Source: Pseudobutyrivibrio xylanivorans DSM 14809 (GTDB lineage: Bacteria; Bacillota; Clostridia; Lachnospirales; Lachnospiraceae). Taken from it: 64,000 nt of DNA. The notes under the pieces were generated by a model, which saw only the letters and a list, made by a program, of their open reading frames with translations, had not been told where the DNA came from and made no database searches. A program made the translations under genes and the position numbers. Of the stretch, positions 24,380-33,022 are shown piece after piece (the first letter of the stretch is position 1; each line of letters starts with the position of its first letter). The DNA lies in contig NZ_FQYQ01000005.1 of the NCBI RefSeq assembly GCF_900141825.1, positions 1 to 64,000 on the forward strand. The letters run 5' to 3'.

Positions 24380-27307
24380 TTATTCAGCTTCTACTGTAGG
24401 TTCTGTCTCTTTCTTCTTCTTTAAGTATGTCTTAATAGCACGATACTCAAGGAATGCAATAAGTGCGATAAGAAGAGCATCTACAGCGTAAAGAATCTTA
24501 ACCCATGTAGGTGCACCAGTGCTAACCTCTGTATCGTATGCACGGCTGTTTACAACTGTGTAAAGAATGTTCTTTGAAGCCTGTCTCATAGCGATTAATG
24601 AAGTTGCAGATTCCTGATCAGTAACTGTAGACTGTGGAGTCTCATAAGTTGCAAGCATAAGGTCGCAACCGTTTCTAATCATTCTGTCTGAATCCTGGTA
24701 ACCATAGCCACCAAAGTAATCTGTTTCAGCAAGACCTCTGAATCCCCACTCGCCACGAAGTACTGTGTTAAGAAGTGGTGAGCAAGCCTCTGCTGGAATT
24801 GTACCAATGTTGTTGAATGCAACCATTGTTGCAGCTGGGTTAGAGTTCTTAAATGTAATCTCAAATGACTTTAAGTAAATCTCACGGAGAGACTGCTCAT
24901 TAAGCCATGTGCAAAGGAATCCTGTACGGTTTGTCTCCTGATCATTTGTAGCAAAGTGCTTTACGTAAGAGTATACACCGTGCTCTCTAGCACCCTGTAC
25001 AGCGTTTGCACACATCCAACCTGCAAGAACACCATCCTCTGAGTAGTACTCAAAGTTACGTCCTGCAAATGCGCTTCTGTGTGTGTTTGTAGCTGGAGCA
25101 TACCAACCAGATACATCCATTTCATCAGCCATCTGACCGATTGAATCACCAAATGCGTGAGCTAAATCCTTGTTCCATGTGCAAGCAATCATAACTGCTG
25201 CTGGGAAACCGATAGAACCCTGACCTGTAAAGTTGTTGTTGATTGAAGCAGGACCATCACAATCGTATGTCATAACCTTGCCGATCGAATCAACTGCTGA
25301 AGTCTCATATCCACCAAGTGCGATAAGAGTGTTCATATCTGCAGCTGTAAGCTCGTCAAGAAGCTCATCCCACTTAGCATCGTCATAATCTACACCACGA
25401 AGGTCTGCAAGCTGAACGCCATTGTCAGCACCTGTTGTAGGCATAGCATCTGAATCATTGTTGTAATCTGTTGGATCGTAATTTGTCTCGTTGAAATATG
25501 TAGCCTTAAGCTCATCTCCCATCTCAAATGATGTAGGAGCTGCTGTTGCTACGTCGTAGTTAGCAAATCCATCTGCTCTTGAAAGGTACTCGAAGTTCTC
25601 GCCCTTTGCAAAATCAAACTGATTTGTTGCTGCAACCTGGTCAGACTCTCTCTTGTTAGACTCGTCATAAACTACTGTAGATGCTACTGTAACCTTGTCT
25701 GTAGCAATCTTGTTGTGTGAATCTGAGTTGATAGAAATCTCATAATCACCAGCTTCAAGTACATAGCAGCCTTCACCGTCTGTGTCGTATGAAGCCATAT
25801 CCTCAAGTGCGAATGAAACTGAGATTGTCTCAGAAGCACCTGGCTCAAGTGTGCTAGTCTTTGCAAACTCGATAAGGTTTGCTGCAGACTTCTCGATGCC
25901 ACCGTTTGTATATGGAGGTTTGTAGTAAACCTCTACAACATCCTTACCAGCAACATCACCAGTATTTGTAACTGTTACGTCAAAGGAAACTGTCTTGCCA
26001 TCTGTAGAAACAGCACCCATTTCCTGCTTGAAAGTTGTATAAGAAAGTCCATAACCAAATGGATATACAACTGTGCTGTCATAGTCGAATTCCATGTTGC
26101 CAGCCTCTGCCTCAGCGAAAGCTGTCTCATAGAATCTGTAACCAACATAGATGCCCTCTACGTAGTTAACGAATGTTGGATAAGACATGCCGCCCTCAGC
26201 GAACATATTCTCATATCCAAACTCAGACATATTTGTGTAATCGAAATCACCAAAGTTGTTTGCTGTTGGTGTTGAAAAAAGGTCAGCTACAAATGTATCT
26301 GCTGTCTTTCCTGAAGGATTTACCTTACCCGCAATAATCTCGCCAAGTCCGTCAAAACCTGTCTGACCTGTACCTGGGCAGTAAAGAACTGACTTAATCT
26401 GTGAGTAATCATTTACGAAGCCAAGCTCCATAGCGTTAGCTGAGTTAACAACTAAGATTACTTTATCAAAGTTTGCTGTAACTTCATCAAGGAGAGCCTT
26501 CTCTCTGTTTGAAATCTCAAGATAAGACTTAGATGCATCTAAATCATCTGCCTGGTCTGAGTAACGAACACCAGAAGCACCAAACATACCCTCTGTAGAG
26601 AATGTGTCTGCTCCATCATAGCTCATTGGAAGGTCTGCACCTTCACCACCTGAACGAGCGATATAGAAAATTGCTGTATCAGAGAAGTTCTTAGCATCAG
26701 TAATGAGGCTACCATACTCTGAAACCTTTGGTTCAGGAATTGTCCAATCCTGTCCCATCATACCTACTGTAGGTCTTTCTGTTCTCCAACCTGTGTAGAA
26801 ATCTACAAGATCCTGGTTGTACTCGATACCTGCATCAGTAAGTCCTGTAAGGAAATCTACTGTAGGATAAGCTGCTGAAAGAGCGCCTGAACCTGTACCA
26901 CCGTAGATTGGGTTTGTTGAAGACCAGCCAAATACGTTAACCTTTGCACCGCTTTCAAGTGGAAGTGCCTTGTCATCATTCTTTAAAAGAACAATACCTT
27001 CCTCTGCGATTTCTGTACAAAGTCCCTTTGCCTCTTCAATGGCCTCTTCTGAGATTGTTCCACCACCCATGGCCATATTTACCATTGAGTAAAGTGGTGA
27101 CAATAAAATGTTTGAAACCACGATAACCAATGTAAGTAAAACTGCAAGCCAAGCCTGCTTTCTAATGAAACCTCTAAGTGGCTTCTTAACCTTAAGCACC
27201 GCGATAGTGCAAATAATTGCAAGAGCAAGTACTACACCGATAATTGTGAGCTGTACTTTAATCTGCTCCAGGACGGCAATTACGTCCGAGATGTTGATAG
27301 ATAACAT
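24380..27307 (-). CDS. Membrane-anchored GH3 beta-glucosidase with permuted domains
   Basis: 975 residues. Two N-terminal membrane helices (about 17-38 and 52-76) flank a basic loop KVKKPLRGFIRKQ. Then comes the GH3 C-terminal domain (about 90-400, starting EIAEEGIVLLKND), a fibronectin-III-like domain (about 420-530, VEVYYKPPYTNGG), and only then the TIM-barrel GH3 N-domain (about 640-900) with the probable nucleophile Asp863 in AETDYFGG. A third helix (about 935-955) and a Lys-rich tail end the protein. This reversed domain order is known from Butyrivibrio and Ruminococcus glucosidases. The charge pattern puts the enzyme outside the cell, cleaving beta-glucosides or oligosaccharides at the membrane. 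It is last in the GH3-GtrA-GH3 operon. Confidence 0.9.
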   Translation of the reverse strand: MLSINISDVIAVLEQIKVQLTIIGVVLALAIICTIAVLKVKKPLRGFIRKQAWLAVLLTLVIVVSNILLSPLYSMVNMAMGGGTISEEAIEEAKGLCTEIAEEGIVLLKNDDKALPLESGAKVNVFGWSSTNPIYGGTGSGALSAAYPTVDFLTGLTDAGIEYNQDLVDFYTGWRTERPTVGMMGQDWTIPEPKVSEYGSLITDAKNFSDTAIFYIARSGGEGADLPMSYDGADTFSTEGMFGASGVRYSDQADDLDASKSYLEISNREKALLDEVTANFDKVILVVNSANAMELGFVNDYSQIKSVLYCPGTGQTGFDGLGEIIAGKVNPSGKTADTFVADLFSTPTANNFGDFDYTNMSEFGYENMFAEGGMSYPTFVNYVEGIYVGYRFYETAFAEAEAGNMEFDYDSTVVYPFGYGLSYTTFKQEMGAVSTDGKTVSFDVTVTNTGDVAGKDVVEVYYKPPYTNGGIEKSAANLIEFAKTSTLEPGASETISVSFALEDMASYDTDGEGCYVLEAGDYEISINSDSHNKIATDKVTVASTVVYDESNKRESDQVAATNQFDFAKGENFEYLSRADGFANYDVATAAPTSFEMGDELKATYFNETNYDPTDYNNDSDAMPTTGADNGVQLADLRGVDYDDAKWDELLDELTAADMNTLIALGGYETSAVDSIGKVMTYDCDGPASINNNFTGQGSIGFPAAVMIACTWNKDLAHAFGDSIGQMADEMDVSGWYAPATNTHRSAFAGRNFEYYSEDGVLAGWMCANAVQGAREHGVYSYVKHFATNDQETNRTGFLCTWLNEQSLREIYLKSFEITFKNSNPAATMVAFNNIGTIPAEACSPLLNTVLRGEWGFRGLAETDYFGGYGYQDSDRMIRNGCDLMLATYETPQSTVTDQESATSLIAMRQASKNILYTVVNSRAYDTEVSTGAPTWVKILYAVDALLIALIAFLEYRAIKTYLKKKKETEPTVEAE

Positions 27308-27331
27308 TCTTTCTTCTCCTTCCTTTTATAA

Positions 27332-27886
27332 CTACTCGGTGGTTTTTGGTGTCTCTGGGAAGATGATCTTATTAACAAAGAAGAACACAACCATAGAAAC
27401 GCCACCGTTGAGTACTGTTGTACCGATGTTGTATACGAATGGGGCAACAAATTTGCCAGCCACTGCAACCCAAATACAATTGATTGAGTTTACAATGCAT
27501 GTGATTACGATGAATGCAAGTACATACCATGCAATCTGCTTTCCAGCTTTGTCGTGATTACGGAAAACCCAAAGCTTCTGGATTGGGAAATTGATGCACT
27601 CACCAATAACCATTGCAACCATGTATGCTGCGAAATATGCTAATCCACCATGTGCATCGTCATATCCTAATATATTCCACTGGAAAGTCTCACCAAATAA
27701 AGTGATTTCTTTTCCAGGCCATCCAAATGAGCGGGTTCCTAAAAATGCAAATGCGGCTGGCAAAAATGTAAGTAATAAATACTTAAAAACTGTAATGGCA
27801 TTACTTACAATTACAAACAAGCCTCCTTCACGAACCCACTTAGCAACTGCAGGATGCTTATCTGCAAAATTATTCCAAAAATTCAT
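27332..27886 (-). CDS. GtrA-like membrane protein
   Basis: 184 residues with four predicted membrane helices (about 22-48, 80-105, 118-140, 150-172). The pattern GECINFPIQKLWVFRN in the second half is characteristic of the GtrA family, which moves lipid-linked sugars across the membrane or partners glycosyltransferases. The ATG follows directly after the stop of the upstream GH3 gene, with AGGAG inside that gene's end, so translation is coupled. Its place between two GH3 genes is unusual and suggests it handles a glycan related to their substrate. That link is inference. Confidence 0.8.
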   Translation of the reverse strand: MNFWNNFADKHPAVAKWVREGGLFVIVSNAITVFKYLLLTFLPAAFAFLGTRSFGWPGKEITLFGETFQWNILGYDDAHGGLAYFAAYMVAMVIGECINFPIQKLWVFRNHDKAGKQIAWYVLAFIVITCIVNSINCIWVAVAGKFVAPFVYNIGTTVLNGGVSMVVFFFVNKIIFPETPKTTE

Positions 27887-30244
27887 TTAACTTCTCCTTA
27901 ATCTCTCTTCATATTTCTTATTTTCACGGCGGTTTCTAAAGAAGCCTCCGATTACTCCACCAAGTCCGCGGAAGAAATGTCCATTAAATATGGTTACAAT
28001 GGATTCTGTCATCTCGCGGGATACCATTCCACCAGTCATCTTACTCATTGCTCTAAATGGCATATTGTAGATGAACATGATGTTCAAATCAGGAATTCCC
28101 TTCTCATATGACTGGTCAAGCTTCTTCTTGAGAATTCGGTAAACTAAACGCCCAATTCCACTCTTTGCATCCTCCATCTGACAAAAAGCATCGTTGATAT
28201 CAAGTGGTCCAACCTTTTCCTCTGGAAGAGGCTTAGCATAAAGCTTTTCGAACTCCTCATAGTGAACATTGCGAACCTTTCCTGACTTATAGCTAGGAAG
28301 TGTATTGATATCGTATGGCAACTCTGTGATTGTGCCTTCCTTTGTGATTGTGCCTGTAAGCTTAATATCTGATACGTTTGCACCAACGTAAATTTGATAT
28401 TCGCCACCTTCAATCTCCCACTTGTTGGAAACAGTTGAGAAATAACGGAAAGTCTTATCATCAAATGGAATTTCTACGTCAGCTGCCTGGCCAGCCTTGA
28501 TCCATACCTTCTTAAAGCCCTTGAGCTCCTTCTTAGGTCTGATAAGTCCTGACTCTGCCTTACCAACATAAAGCTGTGCAATCTCCGCACCATCACGCTT
28601 ACCTGTGTTTGTGATTGTGAACTTAACACCATCTGCTGAAACAGTAAGTGCTGAATATTCAAATGTGGTGTAGCTAAGTCCAAATCCAAATGGGAACTGA
28701 ACTGCCACATCAGCTGTATCGTAATAACGATATCCAATAAATGGTCCCTCGCGATACTGAAGATTTCTCTTCTCTGTACCAGCGTAGTTATAAATCGAAC
28801 AATCCGCATACGCGAATGGATAAGATTCTGTAAGCTTTCCTGTAGGAATCTCCTTACCAGTGATGATATCAAGAAGAGCTGATGCTCCTGCCTGTCCCGT
28901 AAGATATCCATGAAGAAGTCCCTGAAGATTATCAAGCCAAGGCATCTTTACAGAGGAACCAGCACTCATAACACCAACAATATGCTTGTTGAATACTGTA
29001 AGGCTCTCAAGCTCCTTAATCTGATACTCAGGAATGTCGATTGACATTCTGTCGCCGCCCTCAGACTCTGCAATTTCGTCAAGTCCGAAGAAGAATAAAA
29101 CAACGTCAGCTTTCTCTGGGTCATCAACCACATTAAGGTCGTAATTCTTAATCTGCTCTGCAATAGTCTCTACCTTTGTAGAATTAACCTGAGAGCTTCC
29201 TGAACCCTGATAACGAGGTTTTTCTACGAAAGGTCCTCTTAAGCAAACCTTTGTGCCGGCTGCAAGTGGAAGAATATCCTCATCATTCTTAAGAAGAACT
29301 GCTGAATTAACAGCTGCCTTTCTTGCAATTGCATGATGAGCTTCCTTATCAAATCCCTTTGTATGATCATTCTCTTTAAAGTAAATTGCTGCCTCGATAA
29401 TAGGTAAGATAGCTTTATCGATTTCTGCCTCTGTGATGCGACCTTCGCCCTCTGTAGCAGCCTTAATAAGCTCTCTTGCTGAATCAAGTCCAGGATTTGG
29501 CATCTCAACATTTGACTGGCACTTAACACCAGCAACATGGTCGTTGCTTGCGCCCCAGTCAGTAACTACGATGCCATCAAATCCCCATTCATTTCTGAGG
29601 ATATCTACAAGAAGATGCTCATTTTCATTTGCATACTTGCCATTAACCTCGTTGTAAGCAGACATGATTGTCTTAGCGCCACCTTCCTTAACAGCAATCT
29701 CAAAGGCTGTAAGGTAAATCTCACGAAGTGTACGCTCATCCACAACTGCATTCATTGCCATTCTACGATACTCACGAGAATTTACAGCAAAGTGCTTTGG
29801 GCAGGAATATACGTGCTTGCTCTGAATACCTCTTACATAAGAAGCAGCCATCTTTCCAGCAAGAATTGGATCCTCTGAGAAATACTCAAAGTTACGTCCA
29901 CATAATGGAGAACGTTTCATATTAAGACCAGGTCCTAATAAGACATCAACGTTCTGCGCAACTGCTTCTTCACCAAGTGCTGCACCAATTTCTTCACCAA
30001 TAGAAGGGTCCCAACTGTTAGCAACTGTAGCTGCTGTTGGAAAACACGTAGCTGGAAGTGAAGCATTAAGACCAAGATGATCTCCTGCACCTTCCTGACG
30101 TCTCAAACCGTGAGGGCCATCAGAAAAAGTAATTGACTGAATATCCAAACGAGGGATATCTCTTGATTCCCACTCATTCTTACCGCTTAAAAGTGCGGCC
30201 TTCTCCATAAGTGTTAACTTTGAAATTATTTCTTTAGCTTCCAT
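27887..30244 (-). CDS. Cytoplasmic GH3 beta-glucosidase
   Basis: A 785-residue protein in conventional order. The TIM-barrel domain (about 1-300) contains ITFSDGPHGLRRQ, GRNFEYFSEDP, KHFAVN and the nucleophile Asp229 in VVTDWGASND. The alpha/beta sandwich domain (about 315-530) contains AVLLKNDEDILPL and a fibronectin-III-like domain follows (about 540-630). A 130-residue C-terminal extension with basic, amphipathic sequence ends in RRENKKYEERLRRS. No signal peptide is present, so it acts on imported beta-glucosides. It is first in the operon with GtrA and the permuted GH3, behind structured leader element A. Confidence 0.92.
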   Translation of the reverse strand: MEAKEIISKLTLMEKAALLSGKNEWESRDIPRLDIQSITFSDGPHGLRRQEGAGDHLGLNASLPATCFPTAATVANSWDPSIGEEIGAALGEEAVAQNVDVLLGPGLNMKRSPLCGRNFEYFSEDPILAGKMAASYVRGIQSKHVYSCPKHFAVNSREYRRMAMNAVVDERTLREIYLTAFEIAVKEGGAKTIMSAYNEVNGKYANENEHLLVDILRNEWGFDGIVVTDWGASNDHVAGVKCQSNVEMPNPGLDSARELIKAATEGEGRITEAEIDKAILPIIEAAIYFKENDHTKGFDKEAHHAIARKAAVNSAVLLKNDEDILPLAAGTKVCLRGPFVEKPRYQGSGSSQVNSTKVETIAEQIKNYDLNVVDDPEKADVVLFFFGLDEIAESEGGDRMSIDIPEYQIKELESLTVFNKHIVGVMSAGSSVKMPWLDNLQGLLHGYLTGQAGASALLDIITGKEIPTGKLTESYPFAYADCSIYNYAGTEKRNLQYREGPFIGYRYYDTADVAVQFPFGFGLSYTTFEYSALTVSADGVKFTITNTGKRDGAEIAQLYVGKAESGLIRPKKELKGFKKVWIKAGQAADVEIPFDDKTFRYFSTVSNKWEIEGGEYQIYVGANVSDIKLTGTITKEGTITELPYDINTLPSYKSGKVRNVHYEEFEKLYAKPLPEEKVGPLDINDAFCQMEDAKSGIGRLVYRILKKKLDQSYEKGIPDLNIMFIYNMPFRAMSKMTGGMVSREMTESIVTIFNGHFFRGLGGVIGGFFRNRRENKKYEERLRRS

Positions 30245-30261
30245 AAATCCTCCATTAGTCC

Positions 30262-30345
30262 GGTGTCTACGGTCACAAGCCTAATGATTTCCCGCTCATC
30301 TAACACGATTCGCTCAGAAAATATTAGAGCTTGTTACCTGCCACC
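30262..30345 (-). ncRNA. Structured leader element A (family with 49803-49898 and 56834-56919)
   Basis: The minus-strand RNA folds as a long bulged hairpin. In 5' to 3' order: outer GGTGGC/GACACC, GGT/ACC, ACAAG/CTTGT, CTAAT/ATTAG and TTTC/GAAA stems, with bulges at the same places as in elements B and C. An ATC/GAT mini-stem carries a GTGTTA loop (30301-30306) flanked by GCGA and GAGCGG. It ends about 17 bases before the GH3 start codon, where it could affect translation. The class is not one I recognise; a palindromic repeat is the alternative. Confidence 0.5.
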
Positions 30346-30377
30346 TCATCGAATCATGAGTTTAATATAGCACGCAA

Positions 30378-30412
30378 TAAAAAAGACAAGTCGCCCCAAA
30401 GGACAACTTGTC
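30378..30412 (-). terminator. Terminator of the two-component operon
   Basis: On the minus strand GACAAGTTGTCC pairs with GGCGACTTGTC (one G-U pair) and is followed by TTTTTT, 20 bases after the kinase stop codon. Confidence 0.9.
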
Positions 30413-30433
30413 AAAAATCCGTGATAACTTGCA

Positions 30434-31795
30434 TTATGAATTTTTATTAGCTAAAAGCACCTTTACCTTGAACCATCCATCATCGTAGCTACAATTCATA
30501 GCACCACCGTACTTCTCAGCAACCTGGTTGATTGACTTTAATCCAAAGCCATGCTTAACATTATCAGCCTTTGAAGTCTGAGGAAGATTGTTACTTCTAA
30601 AGATACGCTTTCGCTGACTACTCCTCAATCTTACATTTGTACCTTCGGAATAGTTTTCACATTCTACTATTATAAATTGATTTCGTCTTCTGACAGACAA
30701 GGTGATAAGGCGCTTTTCTTCATTCTCTACCTGCTGAGTGGCCTCGATAGCATTATCAAGAATATTACCAAAAAGCGAGCAAATATCCTTTACGTGAATA
30801 TCCGCCAACAAATCACCATCTACCATTGCATTTAATGTGATGTTTTTCTTCTGACACTGAAGACTCTTTGTGGTAAGGATAACATCAAGTACCTTGTTTC
30901 CCGTATTCATAAATGATTCCTGGATGGCTATGGACTGCTCCATATCCTCAAGAACCTCTGCGCGGCGGGCAGGGTCATCCTCGTTCTTTAGAGCCATAAG
31001 ATAATGCTTCATGTCATGCATCTCTTTTCTAAGAGCTTCTGAATTATCTACAGCCAGCTTATACTGCTCATACTGCTTTTGGAAAAGCTGGTTGATCTCG
31101 TTACTTTCATTCCTGAGAGTAAGCTCATTTCTACGGCCCATCTGGGTCATTAGCATAAGCATTCCTCCGAAATCAACCAATGTTCTTACGTAAAGCATAT
31201 TTTCTGTAGCTGAAAATGGTGTACGGCTACTTACGAAGCTAAGGTTTGACATGATAAAACAGCCTATACCTGTAATCACAACGCTTATAAGCTCCCTGTT
31301 ATTAACATTAAGGTTACGATTTGGAGCAATATTTCCACGCTCAATTTTGAAATATACACTGTATGTAATGGCATAAACCACTGCCATTATAAAAAATGAG
31401 CCCATAATAGTCTTTTGATCAATGAATCTGACAATCCACACATAAAGCTGATTATAAAGACTGGCTGCAAACTCAGCCAATACAAATGCGTGAGTTGTAA
31501 GGACTCCACAATCCTTAGGCTTTATATCCAACACTTCATAAAGAGACACATACATCAATGCAACTGCACCTATCATTGCCGGTATCCAAAAGGAAAGTGA
31601 CAATAACCCCGCTATAAACTGGAATAATGTAAGCAATGCAAAGGTGAGCACACATTGAATTACAAACAAATAATCATTGTGGCGTCTCTTGTAAATATTG
31701 AAATAAACAAAAACCGCCAGCCATTCGGCAATAGCGGTAAAAAATCTTGGTGTGTCCTGTAATTTTACTGGGTCTAAAAATGCGGATAAATTCAT
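30434..31795 (-). CDS. Sensor histidine kinase, GHKL type (AgrC/LytS-like)
   Basis: 453 residues. An N-terminal region of five or six membrane helices (about 15-220) forms the sensor. A coiled linker leads to the dimerisation segment with the phosphorylated His in HDMKHYLMAL (about residue 262). The GHKL ATPase domain follows, with the N box LFGNILDNAIEAT and the G box GFGLKSINQVAEKYGG. This is the class that pairs with LytTR regulators, and one is encoded 15 bases upstream in the same operon. No AgrB/AgrD peptide genes are nearby, so the signal is unknown. GAGGTG before ATG supports the start. Confidence 0.9.
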   Translation of the reverse strand: MNLSAFLDPVKLQDTPRFFTAIAEWLAVFVYFNIYKRRHNDYLFVIQCVLTFALLTLFQFIAGLLSLSFWIPAMIGAVALMYVSLYEVLDIKPKDCGVLTTHAFVLAEFAASLYNQLYVWIVRFIDQKTIMGSFFIMAVVYAITYSVYFKIERGNIAPNRNLNVNNRELISVVITGIGCFIMSNLSFVSSRTPFSATENMLYVRTLVDFGGMLMLMTQMGRRNELTLRNESNEINQLFQKQYEQYKLAVDNSEALRKEMHDMKHYLMALKNEDDPARRAEVLEDMEQSIAIQESFMNTGNKVLDVILTTKSLQCQKKNITLNAMVDGDLLADIHVKDICSLFGNILDNAIEATQQVENEEKRLITLSVRRRNQFIIVECENYSEGTNVRLRSSQRKRIFRSNNLPQTSKADNVKHGFGLKSINQVAEKYGGAMNCSYDDGWFKVKVLLANKNS

Positions 31796-31810
31796 ATATT
31801 AACACCTCTT

Positions 31811-32515
31811 CTAAAGAATATCTTCAGTCAACGCAGCCATAAATTCTTTCTTTTTTGCACGGCTGATTGGAAGTGTGATTCCATATTTAAGAAGCACTTC
31901 TTCCTTCTGAATAGCATCCACACAAGAGAGATTGACGATGTAAGCATTATGGCACTTGCTAAATCCATGCGGACTGAGCATCTCTTCAAATTTCTTCAGT
32001 GGGCCTGCCGTAGTGTAATCTGCTTCCTCACAATGAATGATTACATTATTTCTCTGGCTTTCAATATACAAAACATCATCACAGTCAAGCTTAATCTGCT
32101 TATCATCCACAGAAACCTTAATATATACGTGCTGCTGTTTTGCCTTAACTCTGGATGTAGCCTTATCAAAAAGCTGCTCGAACTGAGTAAATGGAACAGG
32201 CTTTAGAACATATCCCAAAGCATCAACAGCATATCCCTGCACCGCATACTGAACAGTGGAGGTGATAAAGATGATGATAACATCAGAATCAATCTTACGT
32301 ATCTTCTCTGCGGCTGCCATTCCATCTAAATGCTTCATCTGAATATCAAGCAAGATAATATCAAACTGTCCCTTGTAATCATCTACAAGATCCATTCCAT
32401 CAGGCAAGTGGGTAATTGCAAACTGCTGCTTGCGCTCATCACCATATTTAATTATGTATTTTCCCAGAAGCTCTGCCTGAGCTTCCTCGTCCTCGACTAT
32501 GCATACGTTAATCAT
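31811..32515 (-). CDS. LytTR-family response regulator
   Basis: 234 residues. The receiver domain (1-120) has acidic Glu8-Asp9, phosphoacceptor Asp57 in ILLDIQMKHLDGM, Thr/Ser in FITST, and Lys in LKPVPF. The LytTR DNA-binding domain (about 130-232) contains IESQRNNVIIHC, HGFSKCHNAYIVNL and LPISRAKKKEF. Such regulators bind paired 9-base direct repeats. It precedes the kinase gene. The ribosome site is poor (no clear AGGAGG), suggesting low translation. Its targets are unknown, although the TGTG direct repeats upstream of the pilus operons are a conceivable target type. Confidence 0.92.
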   Translation of the reverse strand: MINVCIVEDEEAQAELLGKYIIKYGDERKQQFAITHLPDGMDLVDDYKGQFDIILLDIQMKHLDGMAAAEKIRKIDSDVIIIFITSTVQYAVQGYAVDALGYVLKPVPFTQFEQLFDKATSRVKAKQQHVYIKVSVDDKQIKLDCDDVLYIESQRNNVIIHCEEADYTTAGPLKKFEEMLSPHGFSKCHNAYIVNLSCVDAIQKEEVLLKYGITLPISRAKKKEFMAALTEDIL

Positions 32516-32588
32516 GTAACTAAAATAACATAAATATTATTTTTTAATCAAGAATTTCTATACTAGTACATTAATGATGATTTTAACT

Positions 32589-32624
32589 CAGAGGTTTAGT
32601 CTATGGCTAAACCTCTTTTTATTT
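32589..32624 (+). repeat. 36-bp terminal inverted repeat, left copy (terminator-like)
   Basis: A perfect inverted copy of 32973-33008. Each copy is itself a hairpin (AGAGGTTTAG/CTAAACCTCT with loop TCTATGG) followed by TTTTTATTT. The left copy would terminate plus-strand transcription entering the element. Confidence 0.85.
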
Positions 32625-32646
32625 TAAGGGGTGAAAATGGGAGTTT

Positions 32647-32826
32647 TACTACCTGAATAGATTTTGCTTATAGAGGTAGTAGTTTTTGATTTATAAACTA
32701 CTGCCTATTTTGATAGTTTTTCCTGAGGTAGTAAAAAGTTACTACCTGTGTTCATTTCTTGTATATAGGTAGTAGAATATCTAAAAAAATTTACTACCTT
32801 ATCAAATTAGTAGGTCTCAGGTAGTA
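32647..32826. repeat. Mirror-symmetric array of eight AGGTAGTA half-sites
   Basis: The 8-mer AGGTAGTA or its complement TACTACCT occurs at 32647(-), 32674(+), 32699(-, one mismatch), 32726(+), 32740(-), 32767(+), 32792(-) and 32819(+). Orientation alternates strictly and the start-to-start spacings are 27, 25, 27, 14, 27, 25, 27, symmetric about 32736/32737. Spacers have diverged while the 8-mers are conserved. No gene is present. Confidence 0.8.
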
Positions 32827-32857
32827 AATGCAATGGGCTTTGCCACAGTCCTATTTT

Positions 32858-32975
32858 TTTGAGCTTGTTTGCCTAGTATCTGCCAAAAGAGGCGCTGTCA
32901 AGAGGCGGCGAAGCCGAGCCGCCAGGCCTTGCACTTGACTGGGACTCTTGGCAGATAGAATGAACAAAGCTCAAA
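32858..32975. other. GC-rich imperfect palindrome inside the element
   Basis: TTTGAGC...TATCTGCCAA (from 32858) is matched by TTGGCAGATA...GCTCAAA (to 32975). Inside, GTCAAG pairs with CTTGAC (about 32897-32902 with 32934-32939) and GGCGGC (32904-32909) with GCCGCC (32918-32923). The fold is a 118-base rod, much richer in GC than its surroundings. It could be a structured RNA or a transposon-end-like palindrome. Confidence 0.6.
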
Positions 32976-33008
32976 TAAAAAGAGGTTTAGCCATAGACTA
33001 AACCTCTG
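32973..33008 (-). terminator. 36-bp terminal inverted repeat, right copy; terminator of prfA
   Basis: On the minus strand the hairpin AGAGGTTTAG/CTAAACCTCT is followed by TTTTTATTT, 15 bases after the prfA stop. It is the exact inverted copy of 32589-32624, so prfA transcripts stop as they enter the element. Confidence 0.88.
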
Positions 33009-33022
33009 CGATAAACTCATCT

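Noticed and set aside
32589-33008. CRISPR array
   Set aside because: The repeat is only 8 bases, alternates in orientation, and has no spacers of constant length with cas genes; the pattern is palindromic, not directly repeated.
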